Shown piece after piece: positions 35,611 through 43,972 of a DNA stretch of 64,000 nt. The translations under genes and the position numbers were made by a program. The DNA comes from Anaerolineae bacterium (GTDB lineage: Bacteria; Chloroflexota; Anaerolineae; Aggregatilineales; Phototrophicaceae). Position 1 is the stretch's first letter; the number at the start of each line of letters is the position of its first letter. Under the pieces are notes generated by a model, which did no database searches, had not been told where the DNA came from, and saw nothing but the letters and a program-made list of their open reading frames with translations. The stretch spans positions 1 through 64,000 of the forward strand of contig JABWBO010000012.1 of assembly GCA_013360465.1 (NCBI GenBank). Direction: 5' to 3'.

Positions 35611-36827
35611 CGGAACCGATGCTGCTCGACGGCTCTACCGTCGATTTCAAGGCAGTCCTGGGCGGCAGCTGCAACCTGCTGATCGTCGATGACGAAGATG
35701 AAATTCTGAAGGCGCTCCAGCGTCAGTTCAGGCGCGACTATCAGATCTTCCTCGCTCACAGCGCAGACGAGGGTTATCGCCTTGTGACCGAAGCGCCGAT
35801 CCACGTGATCATCAGCGACCAGCGTATGCCGGGGATCAGCGGCGCGGAGTTTTTCGGCAAGATCAAGACGGAATTCCCGGACGCAGTGAGGCTTCTGCTC
35901 ACCGGCTACGCGGATATTCAGGCGGTGATCGAGGCGATCAACGACGGCAATATCTTCCGCTACATCCCCAAACCCTGGAACCCGGTTGAGCTGGATACTA
36001 TCGTCCGCGAAGCCTTCCAGCGCTGCGCGCTGATCATCCAGAACCGGCGGTTGGTCAAAGAGCTTCGCGATACGAATGCTCAGCTGGAACAGCGGGTCGC
36101 CGAACGCACCAACGAACTCGCCGAGATGAATGATCGCCTCAAGGTGCTGAACGGGCAGAAGGATGCCTTTCTCGGCATGGCAGCCCACGATCTGCGCACG
36201 CCGATCACCATCATTCAGGGGTTCACCGATTTGCTGGCGCACCCCAAATCCAGCCAGGAGGATACCCGGCAGTTCGTTCAGATCATCCGTGAGACCCTGA
36301 GCCAGATGCTCAACCTGCTCGACGACATTCTGGACATCACGGTGATTGAATCGGGCAAGCTGACTCTGCGCTCGCAGCCCACCGAGATCGCCGGTTTTGT
36401 GGAGCGCGTGGCGCGGCTGAACCGCTTCATCGGCAATCCCAAAGGCATCGCCCTGGTGACGGAGCTTGAGCCGAATCTGCCCCTGGCGACGTTCGATCCA
36501 CTGCGCATCGAACAGGTGCTGAATAACCTGCTCAGCAACGCCTTCAAGTTCTCTCACAGCGATACGCAGGTGACGCTGTGCGTGGTCCGAAAAGGCAGCG
36601 AGATCGAATTCTCGGTGCAGGATCAGGGTTTGGGCATTCGCGAAGATGAGATCGACAAAGTCTTCGGCGAATTCCAGCGGGTCAGCACGCAGCCCACCGC
36701 GAACGAGACCAGCACCGGCTTAGGGCTGTCGATCTGCAAGCGCATCATCGCCCTGCACGGTGGACAGATCGGCGTGTCCAGCCGTGATGGCGAGGGCAGC
36801 CGCTTCAGCTTCACCCTGCCGCTGTAA
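35607..36827 (+). CDS. Receiver-histidine kinase
   Basis: A 406-residue signalling protein with an N-terminal receiver (LLIVDDEDE; Asp in SDQRMPG; LLLTGYAD; IPKPW, as in RpfG-type receivers), a coiled linker (LEQRVAERTNELAEMN), then HisKA with FLGMAAHDLRTPITII and the HATPase boxes NNLLSNAFKFS, VQDQGLGI and TGLGLSI. Starts at a GTG overlapping the LOV kinase stop (GTGA). It has no membrane segment. Likely the LOV kinase phosphorylates this receiver, which then changes the kinase output; no DNA-binding partner is nearby. Confidence 0.92.
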   Translation: MTEPMLLDGSTVDFKAVLGGSCNLLIVDDEDEILKALQRQFRRDYQIFLAHSADEGYRLVTEAPIHVIISDQRMPGISGAEFFGKIKTEFPDAVRLLLTGYADIQAVIEAINDGNIFRYIPKPWNPVELDTIVREAFQRCALIIQNRRLVKELRDTNAQLEQRVAERTNELAEMNDRLKVLNGQKDAFLGMAAHDLRTPITIIQGFTDLLAHPKSSQEDTRQFVQIIRETLSQMLNLLDDILDITVIESGKLTLRSQPTEIAGFVERVARLNRFIGNPKGIALVTELEPNLPLATFDPLRIEQVLNNLLSNAFKFSHSDTQVTLCVVRKGSEIEFSVQDQGLGIREDEIDKVFGEFQRVSTQPTANETSTGLGLSICKRIIALHGGQIGVSSRDGEGSRFSFTLPL

Positions 36828-36904
36828 TCTACCCTGCAACTCCCTGCCCTGGTTTTCGTATACCTTCGTGAAGTGACAACACAGAGGGCTTAGGGGGCTG
36901 CATC

Positions 36905-37558
36905 ATGAACGTACAGGTAAATCGCAACAGTTTCGGCGCGCTGGCACTCATCGCTGCAGGGGTGCTGCTGTTCGCCTTTCAGGCGCTCAATATCGATCTG
37001 GGCGACATCCTGGGGCAGTTCTGGACCCTGTTGGTGATGGCTCCAGGAATCGTCTTTCTGCTCATCGCCTGGTCGGGAGACCGCAGCACCAGCGGTTTCG
37101 CCTTCCCCGGTATGATCATTTTCGGCACGGGCGCAATTCTGACCTACCAGAATCTCACGGATCACTGGGAAAGCTGGGCGTACATCTGGACGCTCTACCC
37201 GGGACTCGTCGGCATGGCGATGATCTTCAACGGGTCGCGCCAGAACGCCCCCAACGAGGTGAAGACCGGGCGGCAGATGCTTCAATGGTCGCTGGTCGCC
37301 TTCGTGATCGGGCTGGTCTTCTTCGAGTACTTCATCTTCGGCGGTAACACGGCGCTGGTGCGCTATCTGCTGCCGGCGGCGCTGCTGACGGTTGGCGCCT
37401 GGCTGCTGCTGGCGCGGCGCAATGAGACCGGCGAGAAGCCGAAGCGCACCTTCGTCGGCGGCGGAGACACGCCAGGGCTGAAGGCGAGCGACGCCGACAT
37501 CACGCCGGAACTGCGCCGTAAGATCGACGAGGCGCTGCGCGAGGGCGATCCGGTCTGA
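36905..37558 (+). CDS. Multipass membrane protein
   Basis: A 217-residue protein with about five to six hydrophobic segments and a charged cytoplasmic tail (KASDADITPELRRKIDEALREGDPV). The N-terminal part (GALALIAAGVLLFAFQALNIDLGDILGQFWTLLVMAPGIVFLL) resembles the DUF5668/LiaF-type membrane region. AGGGGGC precedes the ATG at good spacing. Function unknown. A short gap of 77 bases separates it from the kinase pair, so co-transcription is possible. Confidence 0.75.
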   Translation: MNVQVNRNSFGALALIAAGVLLFAFQALNIDLGDILGQFWTLLVMAPGIVFLLIAWSGDRSTSGFAFPGMIIFGTGAILTYQNLTDHWESWAYIWTLYPGLVGMAMIFNGSRQNAPNEVKTGRQMLQWSLVAFVIGLVFFEYFIFGGNTALVRYLLPAALLTVGAWLLLARRNETGEKPKRTFVGGGDTPGLKASDADITPELRRKIDEALREGDPV

Positions 37559-37933
37559 AGCAGGGTCTCGCATCTTTTCAACGGGCGGGCGACCGACGGT
37601 TATCCCCTACATCTGATGACTCGTCGGGGCAATCCGGCGGGTCGTCCGTCAGATAAATCCATCCGCTATGGGGGTCTGGCGTACATCCAGGTTCACACAC
37701 TTTCCAGCAGGGGCGCGAATCCTCGCGCCCCTGGCATTTCCTCGATCTTTAACATTCCATCCCCATCACTTAACAATATCCTCGGTGCATTGGTGGAGAA
37801 TATCGACAGAAGTTTAACAAAAACCTATTGCGTTTAACCAGAATTTAACATACAATAATCCTTGTGTTCGATGATATGGCATTATGGCTGTATCTTTAGC
37901 GGCGTTCCTGTGAACGCAAGGGAAGGTAGCAGA
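37559..37933. promoter_or_regulatory. AT-rich regulatory interval with repeated TTTAAC boxes
   Basis: 375 bases without a supported gene, more AT-rich than the surroundings in its second half. TTTAAC or CTTAAC occurs at 37748, 37769, 37813, 37833 and 37844, with spacings of 21, 44, 20 and 11 bases, which keep the boxes near the same helix face. The last two flank a promoter. Direct repeats of this kind at 11-base steps resemble PhoP/PhoB-type operators; the match is by eye. Confidence 0.45.
37828..37856 (+). promoter_or_regulatory. Candidate promoter of the small membrane protein
   Basis: TTGCGT (37828-37833), a 17-base spacer and TACAAT (37851-37856). The spacer contains two TTTAAC boxes 11 bases apart, so a bound regulator would sit on the promoter. 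Confidence 0.55.
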
Positions 37934-38113
37934 ATGACCGCATTCATGATCATCGTATGCGTGTTGGTGCTGCTTCAGATCAGCTACTTCCTTGTGATAC
38001 TCACGGGCGAACTCACCTTCTGGCTCAAAGACCGACTTGGCGAGGCGTACCGGAAAAGCAAGAAACAGCAGGAAGCAGTTCCATTCACAGCCACGGTCAT
38101 GCCCAAAGCATAG
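37934..38113 (+). CDS. Small single-pass membrane protein
   Basis: A 59-residue protein from ATG 37934 (MTAFMIIVCVLVLLQISYFLVILTG) behind GGAAGGTAG; the ORF-track start 24 codons earlier has no ribosome-binding site. One N-terminal TM helix is followed by a charged cytoplasmic tail (LKDRLGEAYRKSKKQQE). No family recognised. It has its own promoter and terminator, so it is a free-standing regulated gene. Confidence 0.65.
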   Translation: MTAFMIIVCVLVLLQISYFLVILTGELTFWLKDRLGEAYRKSKKQQEAVPFTATVMPKA

Positions 38114-38141
38114 CGCCGAGCTTTTCCTGAGTTCAGCGATG

Positions 38142-38169
38142 AAAAACGGGCGAGCATACGCCCGTTTTT
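38142..38169. terminator. Strong bidirectional terminator
   Basis: AAAAACGGGCG-AGCATA-CGCCCGTTTTT: an 11-bp perfect stem with an A-run on one side and a T-run on the other. It separates the plus-strand small membrane gene from the convergent acetyltransferase gene. Confidence 0.9.
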
Positions 38170-38213
38170 GATTCCCCTCCCGTGCGCTGATGCGCTGCCT
38201 GTTGATCTGTCCC

Positions 38214-38813
38214 CTATGGAAGCGGCGGAGACTCGCTCAGCGCGGCGAAGTTCTCGCGCAGCATGGCATAGATCTGGGTATCGCGCAGGCTTTCGTCGTT
38301 CGAGCGCGCTTCACGTCGAAGCACCGCTTCCAGCAGGAAACCGGCGCGGCGTGCGACGGCGGCGCTGCGCACATTGCGCGCGTCACAGCGAATCTCGACC
38401 CGTTCCGCCCCCAGTTCGTCGAAGAGATAGCGCGTCAGCTTGCGCACCGCTTCGGTGATATACCCCTGACCGGTTGCGCGTGTACGCCCCCAGTAGCCCA
38501 GTTCGAAGCGCGGCACATCCCAACGGATGTGATGAACGCCGACTGTGCCGACGACCAGCCGATCGGATTTGCGCAGGATGATGAAATTGAACTCCTGACG
38601 ATTGACGAACTTCTGCGCGGCTTCCCGCACGACGTTCTCCGTCTCGGAAAGAGTTGGCATCACCTTCGCCCAATCCATCCAGGTATGCAGTTCAGGAAAC
38701 GAGTCCTCGACCGCCTCATGAAGCAGCCGCCCATCGCCGGGCTGCCAGATGCGCATCAGCAGCCGCTCCGTCTCGTGCTGTTTTGGGATGTAAAACGCCG
38801 AGTGTTCGTCCAT
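38214..38813 (-). CDS. GNAT-family N-acetyltransferase (RimJ/RimL type)
   Basis: Transfers an acetyl group from acetyl-CoA to an amine, often an N-terminus of a ribosomal protein or a small molecule. The 199-residue protein has ETERLLMRIWQPGDGRLL at the start, GTVGVHHIRWDVPRFELGYW, the acetyl-CoA motif TRATGQGYITEAVRKLTRYLF (R/Q-x-x-G-x-G/A variant), and ARNVRSAAVARRAGFLLEAVLRR. GAGGAAGTGAC precedes the ATG. It ends close to the bidirectional terminator. Confidence 0.9.
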   Translation of the reverse strand: MDEHSAFYIPKQHETERLLMRIWQPGDGRLLHEAVEDSFPELHTWMDWAKVMPTLSETENVVREAAQKFVNRQEFNFIILRKSDRLVVGTVGVHHIRWDVPRFELGYWGRTRATGQGYITEAVRKLTRYLFDELGAERVEIRCDARNVRSAAVARRAGFLLEAVLRREARSNDESLRDTQIYAMLRENFAALSESPPLP

Positions 38814-38942
38814 GTCACTTCCTCGGGTTCGACCGTATCGCCGATTTCCGAACTACTATAGCCGATCATACGCTGCACAGCGCGCCGGTGATATACTTCG
38901 CGGCATCTCGATAGTCCATTGAGCGGGTCGCGATTCCAACCC

Positions 38943-39692
38943 ATGACGCAGCAACGCAGCAGTGCAAGCCTCATGACGCGCCTGGCGCGCGTCGATACCA
39001 CCCCGCCCTGGTCGCTCGCTTCGGCGGCGCTGATCCTGGTCTTCGCCTTCATCGTGCTGATCGTCGGCACGACCGCCGCCTATGTCTGGCTGGGGGATCG
39101 CAGCACCACACCGCTGATCGGCTGGACTCTGGGCTGCCTGCTGATCGCCGCGCTCGTCTGGCAGACCCGCGCGCAGGACCGCGCCGATCTGCGGCTGGGT
39201 GCGTCGTCAGCGCCTATCGCCCTGGTGATGTTCATCGGCGTCGGAGCGGCGGTCGCCATTGACGTGCTTGGCTTGGCGGTGACCCGCGCCTTCCTACCGG
39301 TGCCCGAGCTGCTGGATATCAGCATTGACGGCGTCTCTGCCGGTGACATTGCCCTGGCGGCGCTGTTCCTGATCGTCGCCCAACCGATCGGCGAGGAGCT
39401 GGCGTTTCGCGGCGTCGGGCTGCCCGCGCTGCGCGCGGCGCTCGGCGGCTGGATCGGATTGATCGTAGCGTCGGCTGCCTATGGAGTCTTTCACTGGGTC
39501 GCCTACACGCCGGCGTACAGCGCCGAAAGTGGAGCCGCCGCCGCTGTCTGGTATGGCTTGATCGCTCCCATCGCGGCAGGTCTGCTCTTCGGCGGTGTTC
39601 GAGTCGTGACCGGTTCGACGCGCGCCGCCATCGCCGCCCACATGGCGTTTGGCATCTTCGCCCTTTTCAAGCTGTTGGCGCTGGTGAACTGA
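38943..39692 (+). CDS. CPBP-family intramembrane metalloprotease
   Basis: A 249-residue protein with about seven hydrophobic segments. The CPBP (Abi/CAAX-protease-like) motifs are there: EELAFRG, the FHW of GVFHWVAYT, and a third-motif histidine in RAAIAAHMAFG. ATG 38943 was taken over the TTG at 38919 in the ORF track; neither has a clear ribosome-binding site. The stop overlaps yjjX by one base (TGATG), so they are co-translated. CPBP proteins process prenylated or other membrane substrates; target unknown. Confidence 0.88.
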   Translation: MTQQRSSASLMTRLARVDTTPPWSLASAALILVFAFIVLIVGTTAAYVWLGDRSTTPLIGWTLGCLLIAALVWQTRAQDRADLRLGASSAPIALVMFIGVGAAVAIDVLGLAVTRAFLPVPELLDISIDGVSAGDIALAALFLIVAQPIGEELAFRGVGLPALRAALGGWIGLIVASAAYGVFHWVAYTPAYSAESGAAAAVWYGLIAPIAAGLLFGGVRVVTGSTRAAIAAHMAFGIFALFKLLALVN

Positions 39693-40237
39693 TGCTGCAC
39701 AAGATCGTCGTCGCTTCGACCAACCCGGTGAAGATCAACGCCGCGCTGAACGGCTTCAGACGCATGTTCGCGGGCAGGGATTATGTCGTCACCGGCGTGA
39801 GCGTGCCCTCCAGCGTGAGCGATCAGCCGATGAGCGATGAAGAGACGCGCCAGGGAGCGCTCAATCGTGCGCGGGCGGCGCATACTGCCCAGCCCGACGG
39901 CGATGTCTGGGTCGGCATCGAAGGCGGCATCGACTCGGCGCGCGGCGTGATGGAGGCGTTCGCCTGGGTCGTCATCACCGACGGCGCGCGCACCGGCATG
40001 AGCCGGACTGCCGCCTTCACCCTGCCAGAGGAGACGGCGGCGCTCATCCGCCAGGGGCTTGAACTCGGCGACGCCGATGACCGCATCTTCGGGCGCAGCA
40101 ACTCCAAGCAGCAGAACGGCTCCGTCGGCATCCTCACCGGAGATGTCATCGACCGTCTGGCGTTTTACGAACAGGCGGTCATCCTGGCGCTGATCCCCTT
40201 CAAGAACCCGGCGCTGACCTTCGCCCCGCACTCTTAA
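39692..40237 (+). CDS. yjjX: Non-canonical purine NTPase (inosine/xanthosine triphosphatase)
   Basis: House-cleaning enzyme that hydrolyses ITP and XTP. The 181-residue protein starts MLHKIVVASTNPVKINAALNGF, has GVSVPSSVSDQPMSDEETRQGALNRA, VWVGIEGGID and SNSKQQNGSVGILTGDVIDR, all typical of the DUF84/YjjX family. Start codon lies in the TGATG overlap with the CPBP gene. Confidence 0.92.
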   Translation: MLHKIVVASTNPVKINAALNGFRRMFAGRDYVVTGVSVPSSVSDQPMSDEETRQGALNRARAAHTAQPDGDVWVGIEGGIDSARGVMEAFAWVVITDGARTGMSRTAAFTLPEETAALIRQGLELGDADDRIFGRSNSKQQNGSVGILTGDVIDRLAFYEQAVILALIPFKNPALTFAPHS

Positions 40238-40262
40238 AGACGAATCGAAGTGCGATTCCGCC

Positions 40263-43200
40263 TCACTCGCCCGCCAGACTGCTGAAGAAGTTGGCGCAGG
40301 TGATGCGTTCGCTGGTCGCCATCGCCTCAAATTCCTCGCCCAGGTCCATCGCCAGCGCGGCGTTCAGGTCGGCGGTTCCCTGCTCTATCGCCCCCTGCGC
40401 AGCGCGCGATTCGGCGCGCAGGACCAACAGCACAGGATGCCCTGGCTCGATCTCCAGCCCACTGGTGTATGCCACCTCCGCCTGGGCGTGATCGCCCAGG
40501 CTGCAATAGGCAAGCCCTTCCAGCAGGTAGAGATCGGCGAGATCGGCGCGCAGACTCAGGGCGCGCTGAACATCGGCGATGACGCTGTCGTACTGTCCGA
40601 GGATCAGGTTGGTGTAAGCGGCGAAGAACGGTCCCCAGATGATGGCATCATCCTGCCCGTAAAGCGCCTGTAAGGTGCGGTTGGCGAACGCGGGATCGGG
40701 GAATTCGCGAAGTACGGTGCGCATCAAGGCGCGGGCGTCGCTGATGCGTCCGTCGCGCATGGCGATCAGCGTCGCAAACGGATAAGGGAAATTGGCGTTC
40801 GGTTTAAGGGCAATCGAGGAGTCCAGATCGCGCCGCGCTGCTGCATAATCGCCGGTCAGATAGTGGAGCGCGCCGCGATAGTTGAGCGGGAACCAATCCT
40901 CCGGGCGACCAGCGACGATGCGATCGTAGGCGGCGACGGCGGACGGGTAGTCGCGCGTATAGGTCGCCGTGTTGGCGATCAGATAGTAGGGCTGAAGCCA
41001 ACTTTCCGGCGCAAGGCGCTGCGCCGTCCCCAGGTCCTGCGCCGACCCGGCAAAATCACCGATGCGCTGGCGCGCCAGCGCCCGGAACAGATAGAGGAGG
41101 GGGTTGCCGCCTTCCAGGGCAATCGCCGCGTCGAGCGTCTGCACGGCTTCCGGCGCGGCGGCGCTGAATCGCTCCAGCGCCCGGTGCGCCAGCGCGGCAG
41201 TTCCGCTGCCCACAACTTCGCCTGAAGGCATCGCCAGTTCATTGAGGATGGTCATCGTGCGCAGCAGCTCGTAGCCGTCGCCATCGGCATTGTGCAGCAG
41301 GATCAGCGCGGTCAGCACCTGAGGCGCGGTCGTTTGGACGCGCTCGTCGGTCAGGCGCACCCGTACGTTCGCCAGTTGATCGATGATCGCACGGTCAAAC
41401 GGGTTGTGCGAGAACGATTCCAGCGAACCCGTCTGGACCGTCAGATCGACCAGATCGTCGCTGTAGTTCCCCCAGATCACCACCGTCGCGCCGACTTCTT
41501 CGGCGCGTGCCAGCGCCTCTTCCGATGAAGTGACCACCTGAGGATAGTGGCGCACGCGAATGGGCGAAAACGGCACTTCGACTTCCAGACGCTGAGCCAG
41601 ATCATCCAGCACGAAGCGCGTGGCGTCGCGCGCGCTGGCGCGCAGCGGTTCAAAATCGGCAACCAGCACCATCACCTCGCCATCCCCGACCGGCTGCACC
41701 ACCGGCGCGTTCGCCGGTGGCGCGGGAGCCATGATCTGCGACAATGCCACGCCGACCATCAGCAGCAGAGCGACAGCGAACAGCGCCACCAGCCCCCAAA
41801 CCAGCCGAGAACGCGGACGAGCGACAACGCCAAAGTGTGCCTGAATAGTCTTGACCAGCCGCTGCGCCTGCGCATCCAGCGGTTGATCCTGCTGGATGAC
41901 GAAGGGCATCCGGCTGCGCATCCCTTCCAGAGCGGGCGGCAGCGCTTCGGGCAGCGCTCCGCCGTTGACCAGCACCGGAATGATCAGCATGTCGGGGCGG
42001 CGCAGCCCGGCTTCGATCTGCATACGCATGACATCTTTGGGGTTATCGATTGCCCGTCCTGTCGATGCCGTGCGTCGGTCGCGCGGCATCCCCGCCCAGC
42101 TGGGTCCGATCACCACCAGCATAACGTCAACCGAGCCAACGATATCGTTCGCCAGGACGTAGCGCGATACCGTGCGGTCGGCGATGCGATCCACATCGCG
42201 GACGATGTTGTTTTCACCCAGGATGGCGGCGATCTGGTCATATAGGCGTCCGGCAATTTCGCCGCTGTCCTCACGCCGGTAGGCGATGAACAGGCGCGGT
42301 GTGGTCACCCCGCGCGGCGGAGTCCTCGCTTCGACTGGCGTGCTGACCAGCGAATTCCTCGCGCCGACCACCGTCTCGCCCGTAGGTTCGCGCACTGCCG
42401 TCACCGGGGTGATCGGGGTTGGGGCGAAGCGCGACAGCAGTTGGGTCGCTTCGATCTCGCGCTGTTCCTGATCGACGCGGCGCAGGTGAACCAGAATGCG
42501 CTCCAGTTCGACCCCGATCTCGCGCACGCTGCCGATTCGCTCGTTCGGGTCCTTTGCCAGCAGCGTTTCCAGCAGCGCCGCGATGTCTCCCGGAAGATCG
42601 GGACGATCCAGGCGAGCGTCTGGGACCGGCTTACGCAGGATCGCCGTCAGCATCGCGGCGGCGGTGTTCTCCTGGTAGGCATGATGACCGGTCAGCATCT
42701 CGAAGAGTATCATGCCGAACGACCAGATGTCGCTCTTTTCGCTGTGCGCTTCGCCGGCGCTGACCTCCGGGCTGAGATAGGCTATCGTCCCCAGCAGGCT
42801 GCCGACCTGGGTCAGGAGAGTCTGAGCATCGGCGACATGCGCCACGCCGAAATCGGTCAGGCGCGGCGTGCCATCTTCCGCCAGCAGGACGTTGCCGGGT
42901 TTCAGGTCACGGTGGATAACACCCAGGCGGTGGGTCCGCGTCAGGGCATCCGCCAGATCGAGCGCGATCTGCACCGCTCGTTCGATGGGCAGCGCCCCCT
43001 GCCTGCGGATCAGCCCTGAAAGCGAGCCGCCGCTGACGAACTCCATGACGATGTAATTGCGCCCGTCTTCTTTGAAAGTGTCATAGACGCGCACGATGTT
43101 GGGATGATTGAGCTTGCGCAGCACGACCGCCTCGCGGCAAAAGCGGTCCACCAGGGTGGGGTCCTGAGCGACGACGTGATCCTTGAGGACTTTGATGGCA

Positions 43201-43310
43201 ACGATCTCGCCGGTCTGGCGGTCGCGTCCACGATAAACCTGACCCATGCCCCCTTCGTCGATCAGCTCGATGAGTTCATAGCGGTCGGCGATCAGTCGGT
43301 TTACAGCCAT
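40263..43310 (-). CDS. Ser/Thr protein kinase fused to TIR domain, TM helix and TPRs
   Basis: A 1015-residue membrane signalling protein. Start set at ATG 43310 (MAVNRLIADRYELIELI), which has GAGGACTGGG before it. Order: PknB-type kinase about 12-270 (glycine loop IDEGGMGQVYRG, HRDLKPGN 133-140, DFG 153-155), linker, TIR domain about 338-490 (LFIAYRREDS, VVIGPSW), one TM helix about 501-526, then an outer region and TPR-like repeats to the C-terminus. The TIR residue that aligns with the catalytic glutamate (IEI/KEI motif) is Gln (MQIEAGL). If that alignment holds, TIR would be a docking rather than NADase module. Confidence 0.87.
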   Translation of the reverse strand: MAVNRLIADRYELIELIDEGGMGQVYRGRDRQTGEIVAIKVLKDHVVAQDPTLVDRFCREAVVLRKLNHPNIVRVYDTFKEDGRNYIVMEFVSGGSLSGLIRRQGALPIERAVQIALDLADALTRTHRLGVIHRDLKPGNVLLAEDGTPRLTDFGVAHVADAQTLLTQVGSLLGTIAYLSPEVSAGEAHSEKSDIWSFGMILFEMLTGHHAYQENTAAAMLTAILRKPVPDARLDRPDLPGDIAALLETLLAKDPNERIGSVREIGVELERILVHLRRVDQEQREIEATQLLSRFAPTPITPVTAVREPTGETVVGARNSLVSTPVEARTPPRGVTTPRLFIAYRREDSGEIAGRLYDQIAAILGENNIVRDVDRIADRTVSRYVLANDIVGSVDVMLVVIGPSWAGMPRDRRTASTGRAIDNPKDVMRMQIEAGLRRPDMLIIPVLVNGGALPEALPPALEGMRSRMPFVIQQDQPLDAQAQRLVKTIQAHFGVVARPRSRLVWGLVALFAVALLLMVGVALSQIMAPAPPANAPVVQPVGDGEVMVLVADFEPLRASARDATRFVLDDLAQRLEVEVPFSPIRVRHYPQVVTSSEEALARAEEVGATVVIWGNYSDDLVDLTVQTGSLESFSHNPFDRAIIDQLANVRVRLTDERVQTTAPQVLTALILLHNADGDGYELLRTMTILNELAMPSGEVVGSGTAALAHRALERFSAAAPEAVQTLDAAIALEGGNPLLYLFRALARQRIGDFAGSAQDLGTAQRLAPESWLQPYYLIANTATYTRDYPSAVAAYDRIVAGRPEDWFPLNYRGALHYLTGDYAAARRDLDSSIALKPNANFPYPFATLIAMRDGRISDARALMRTVLREFPDPAFANRTLQALYGQDDAIIWGPFFAAYTNLILGQYDSVIADVQRALSLRADLADLYLLEGLAYCSLGDHAQAEVAYTSGLEIEPGHPVLLVLRAESRAAQGAIEQGTADLNAALAMDLGEEFEAMATSERITCANFFSSLAGE

Positions 43311-43378
43311 CCCAGTCCTCGACGGTGGAACCATTCAAACCCGCATACGATTGTAGCACGACACGCCGGCGCGGCGCT

Positions 43379-43972
43379 TCAGCCCGCGCCGCCGCGCTTC
43401 CTGCGGGTCTGCTCCGCCTCTGCCAGGATGAAGTCGATGAGACCGGCAATCGTCGGGTCGGGCGGCGTCCCCGGCGGCAGGCGGTAGACCCCGCTCGATG
43501 CCAGCCGCCACCCTTTCGCATCGGCGTTCAAATGAGCGACACCGACCTCCAGGGCTTCCACTGTCGTCAGGCGCAGCCGTCCACCCTCCTCCAGCAGCGT
43601 TGCCTCCCCCGGAACCGGGTCGATGCATAGTCCGGCGTGATCGCAGGTCTGATCAGCCTCAAGAAGGCGCAGGTGCAGAATCTCCCCCATCGTCGCCAGC
43701 TTGGCGCGGGCGGCGGCGCTCAGGTAGCCTGTCACTCGCGCGGCGTCATAGCCCATGCCATCCAGCCCAAGCAGCATCGACCGCCCTTCGGTGACATCGC
43801 AGTGCCAGACGCCGGACGCGCACGCCTCGCCCAGGTCCAGCAGCAGGGTCGTCTCGGCTCGGAATTCGCCGCGCAGCCGGCGCAAAAAGGCGCTCAGCCG
43901 GGGCAGGGATTCCAGGTCGCCGCGCAGTCGAGCGGTGTAAAGGAGGGTCAGCGTCTTCAGCGGTGCTTCCAC
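43379..43972 (-). CDS. Degenerate metallophosphoesterase-like protein
   Basis: A 197-residue protein that follows the UshA/5'-nucleotidase layout but has lost its metal ligands. The region LRGDLESLPRLSAFLRRLR matches the first helix after the DxH motif, DLGEACASG stands where DAGD is normal, and RVTGYLS stands where GNHEF is normal; GRSMLLGLDGMGYDAARV is the closest match to the family (G-x-x-M-x-x-x-L-N-x-M-G-Y-D-A). So it is likely an inactive homologue. It overlaps the enoyl-CoA hydratase gene by 16 bases. The assignment is by eye. Confidence 0.5.
   Translation of the reverse strand: MEAPLKTLTLLYTARLRGDLESLPRLSAFLRRLRGEFRAETTLLLDLGEACASGVWHCDVTEGRSMLLGLDGMGYDAARVTGYLSAAARAKLATMGEILHLRLLEADQTCDHAGLCIDPVPGEATLLEEGGRLRLTTVEALEVGVAHLNADAKGWRLASSGVYRLPPGTPPDPTIAGLIDFILAEAEQTRRKRGGAG

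Noticed and set aside
35526-36557. 343-residue minus-strand ORF opposite the receiver-kinase
   Set aside because: Antisense to HisKA/HATPase motifs; shadow.
37616-37837. 73-residue plus-strand ORF in the AT-rich interval
   Set aside because: Overlaps the promoter and the TTTAAC boxes; no ribosome-binding site.
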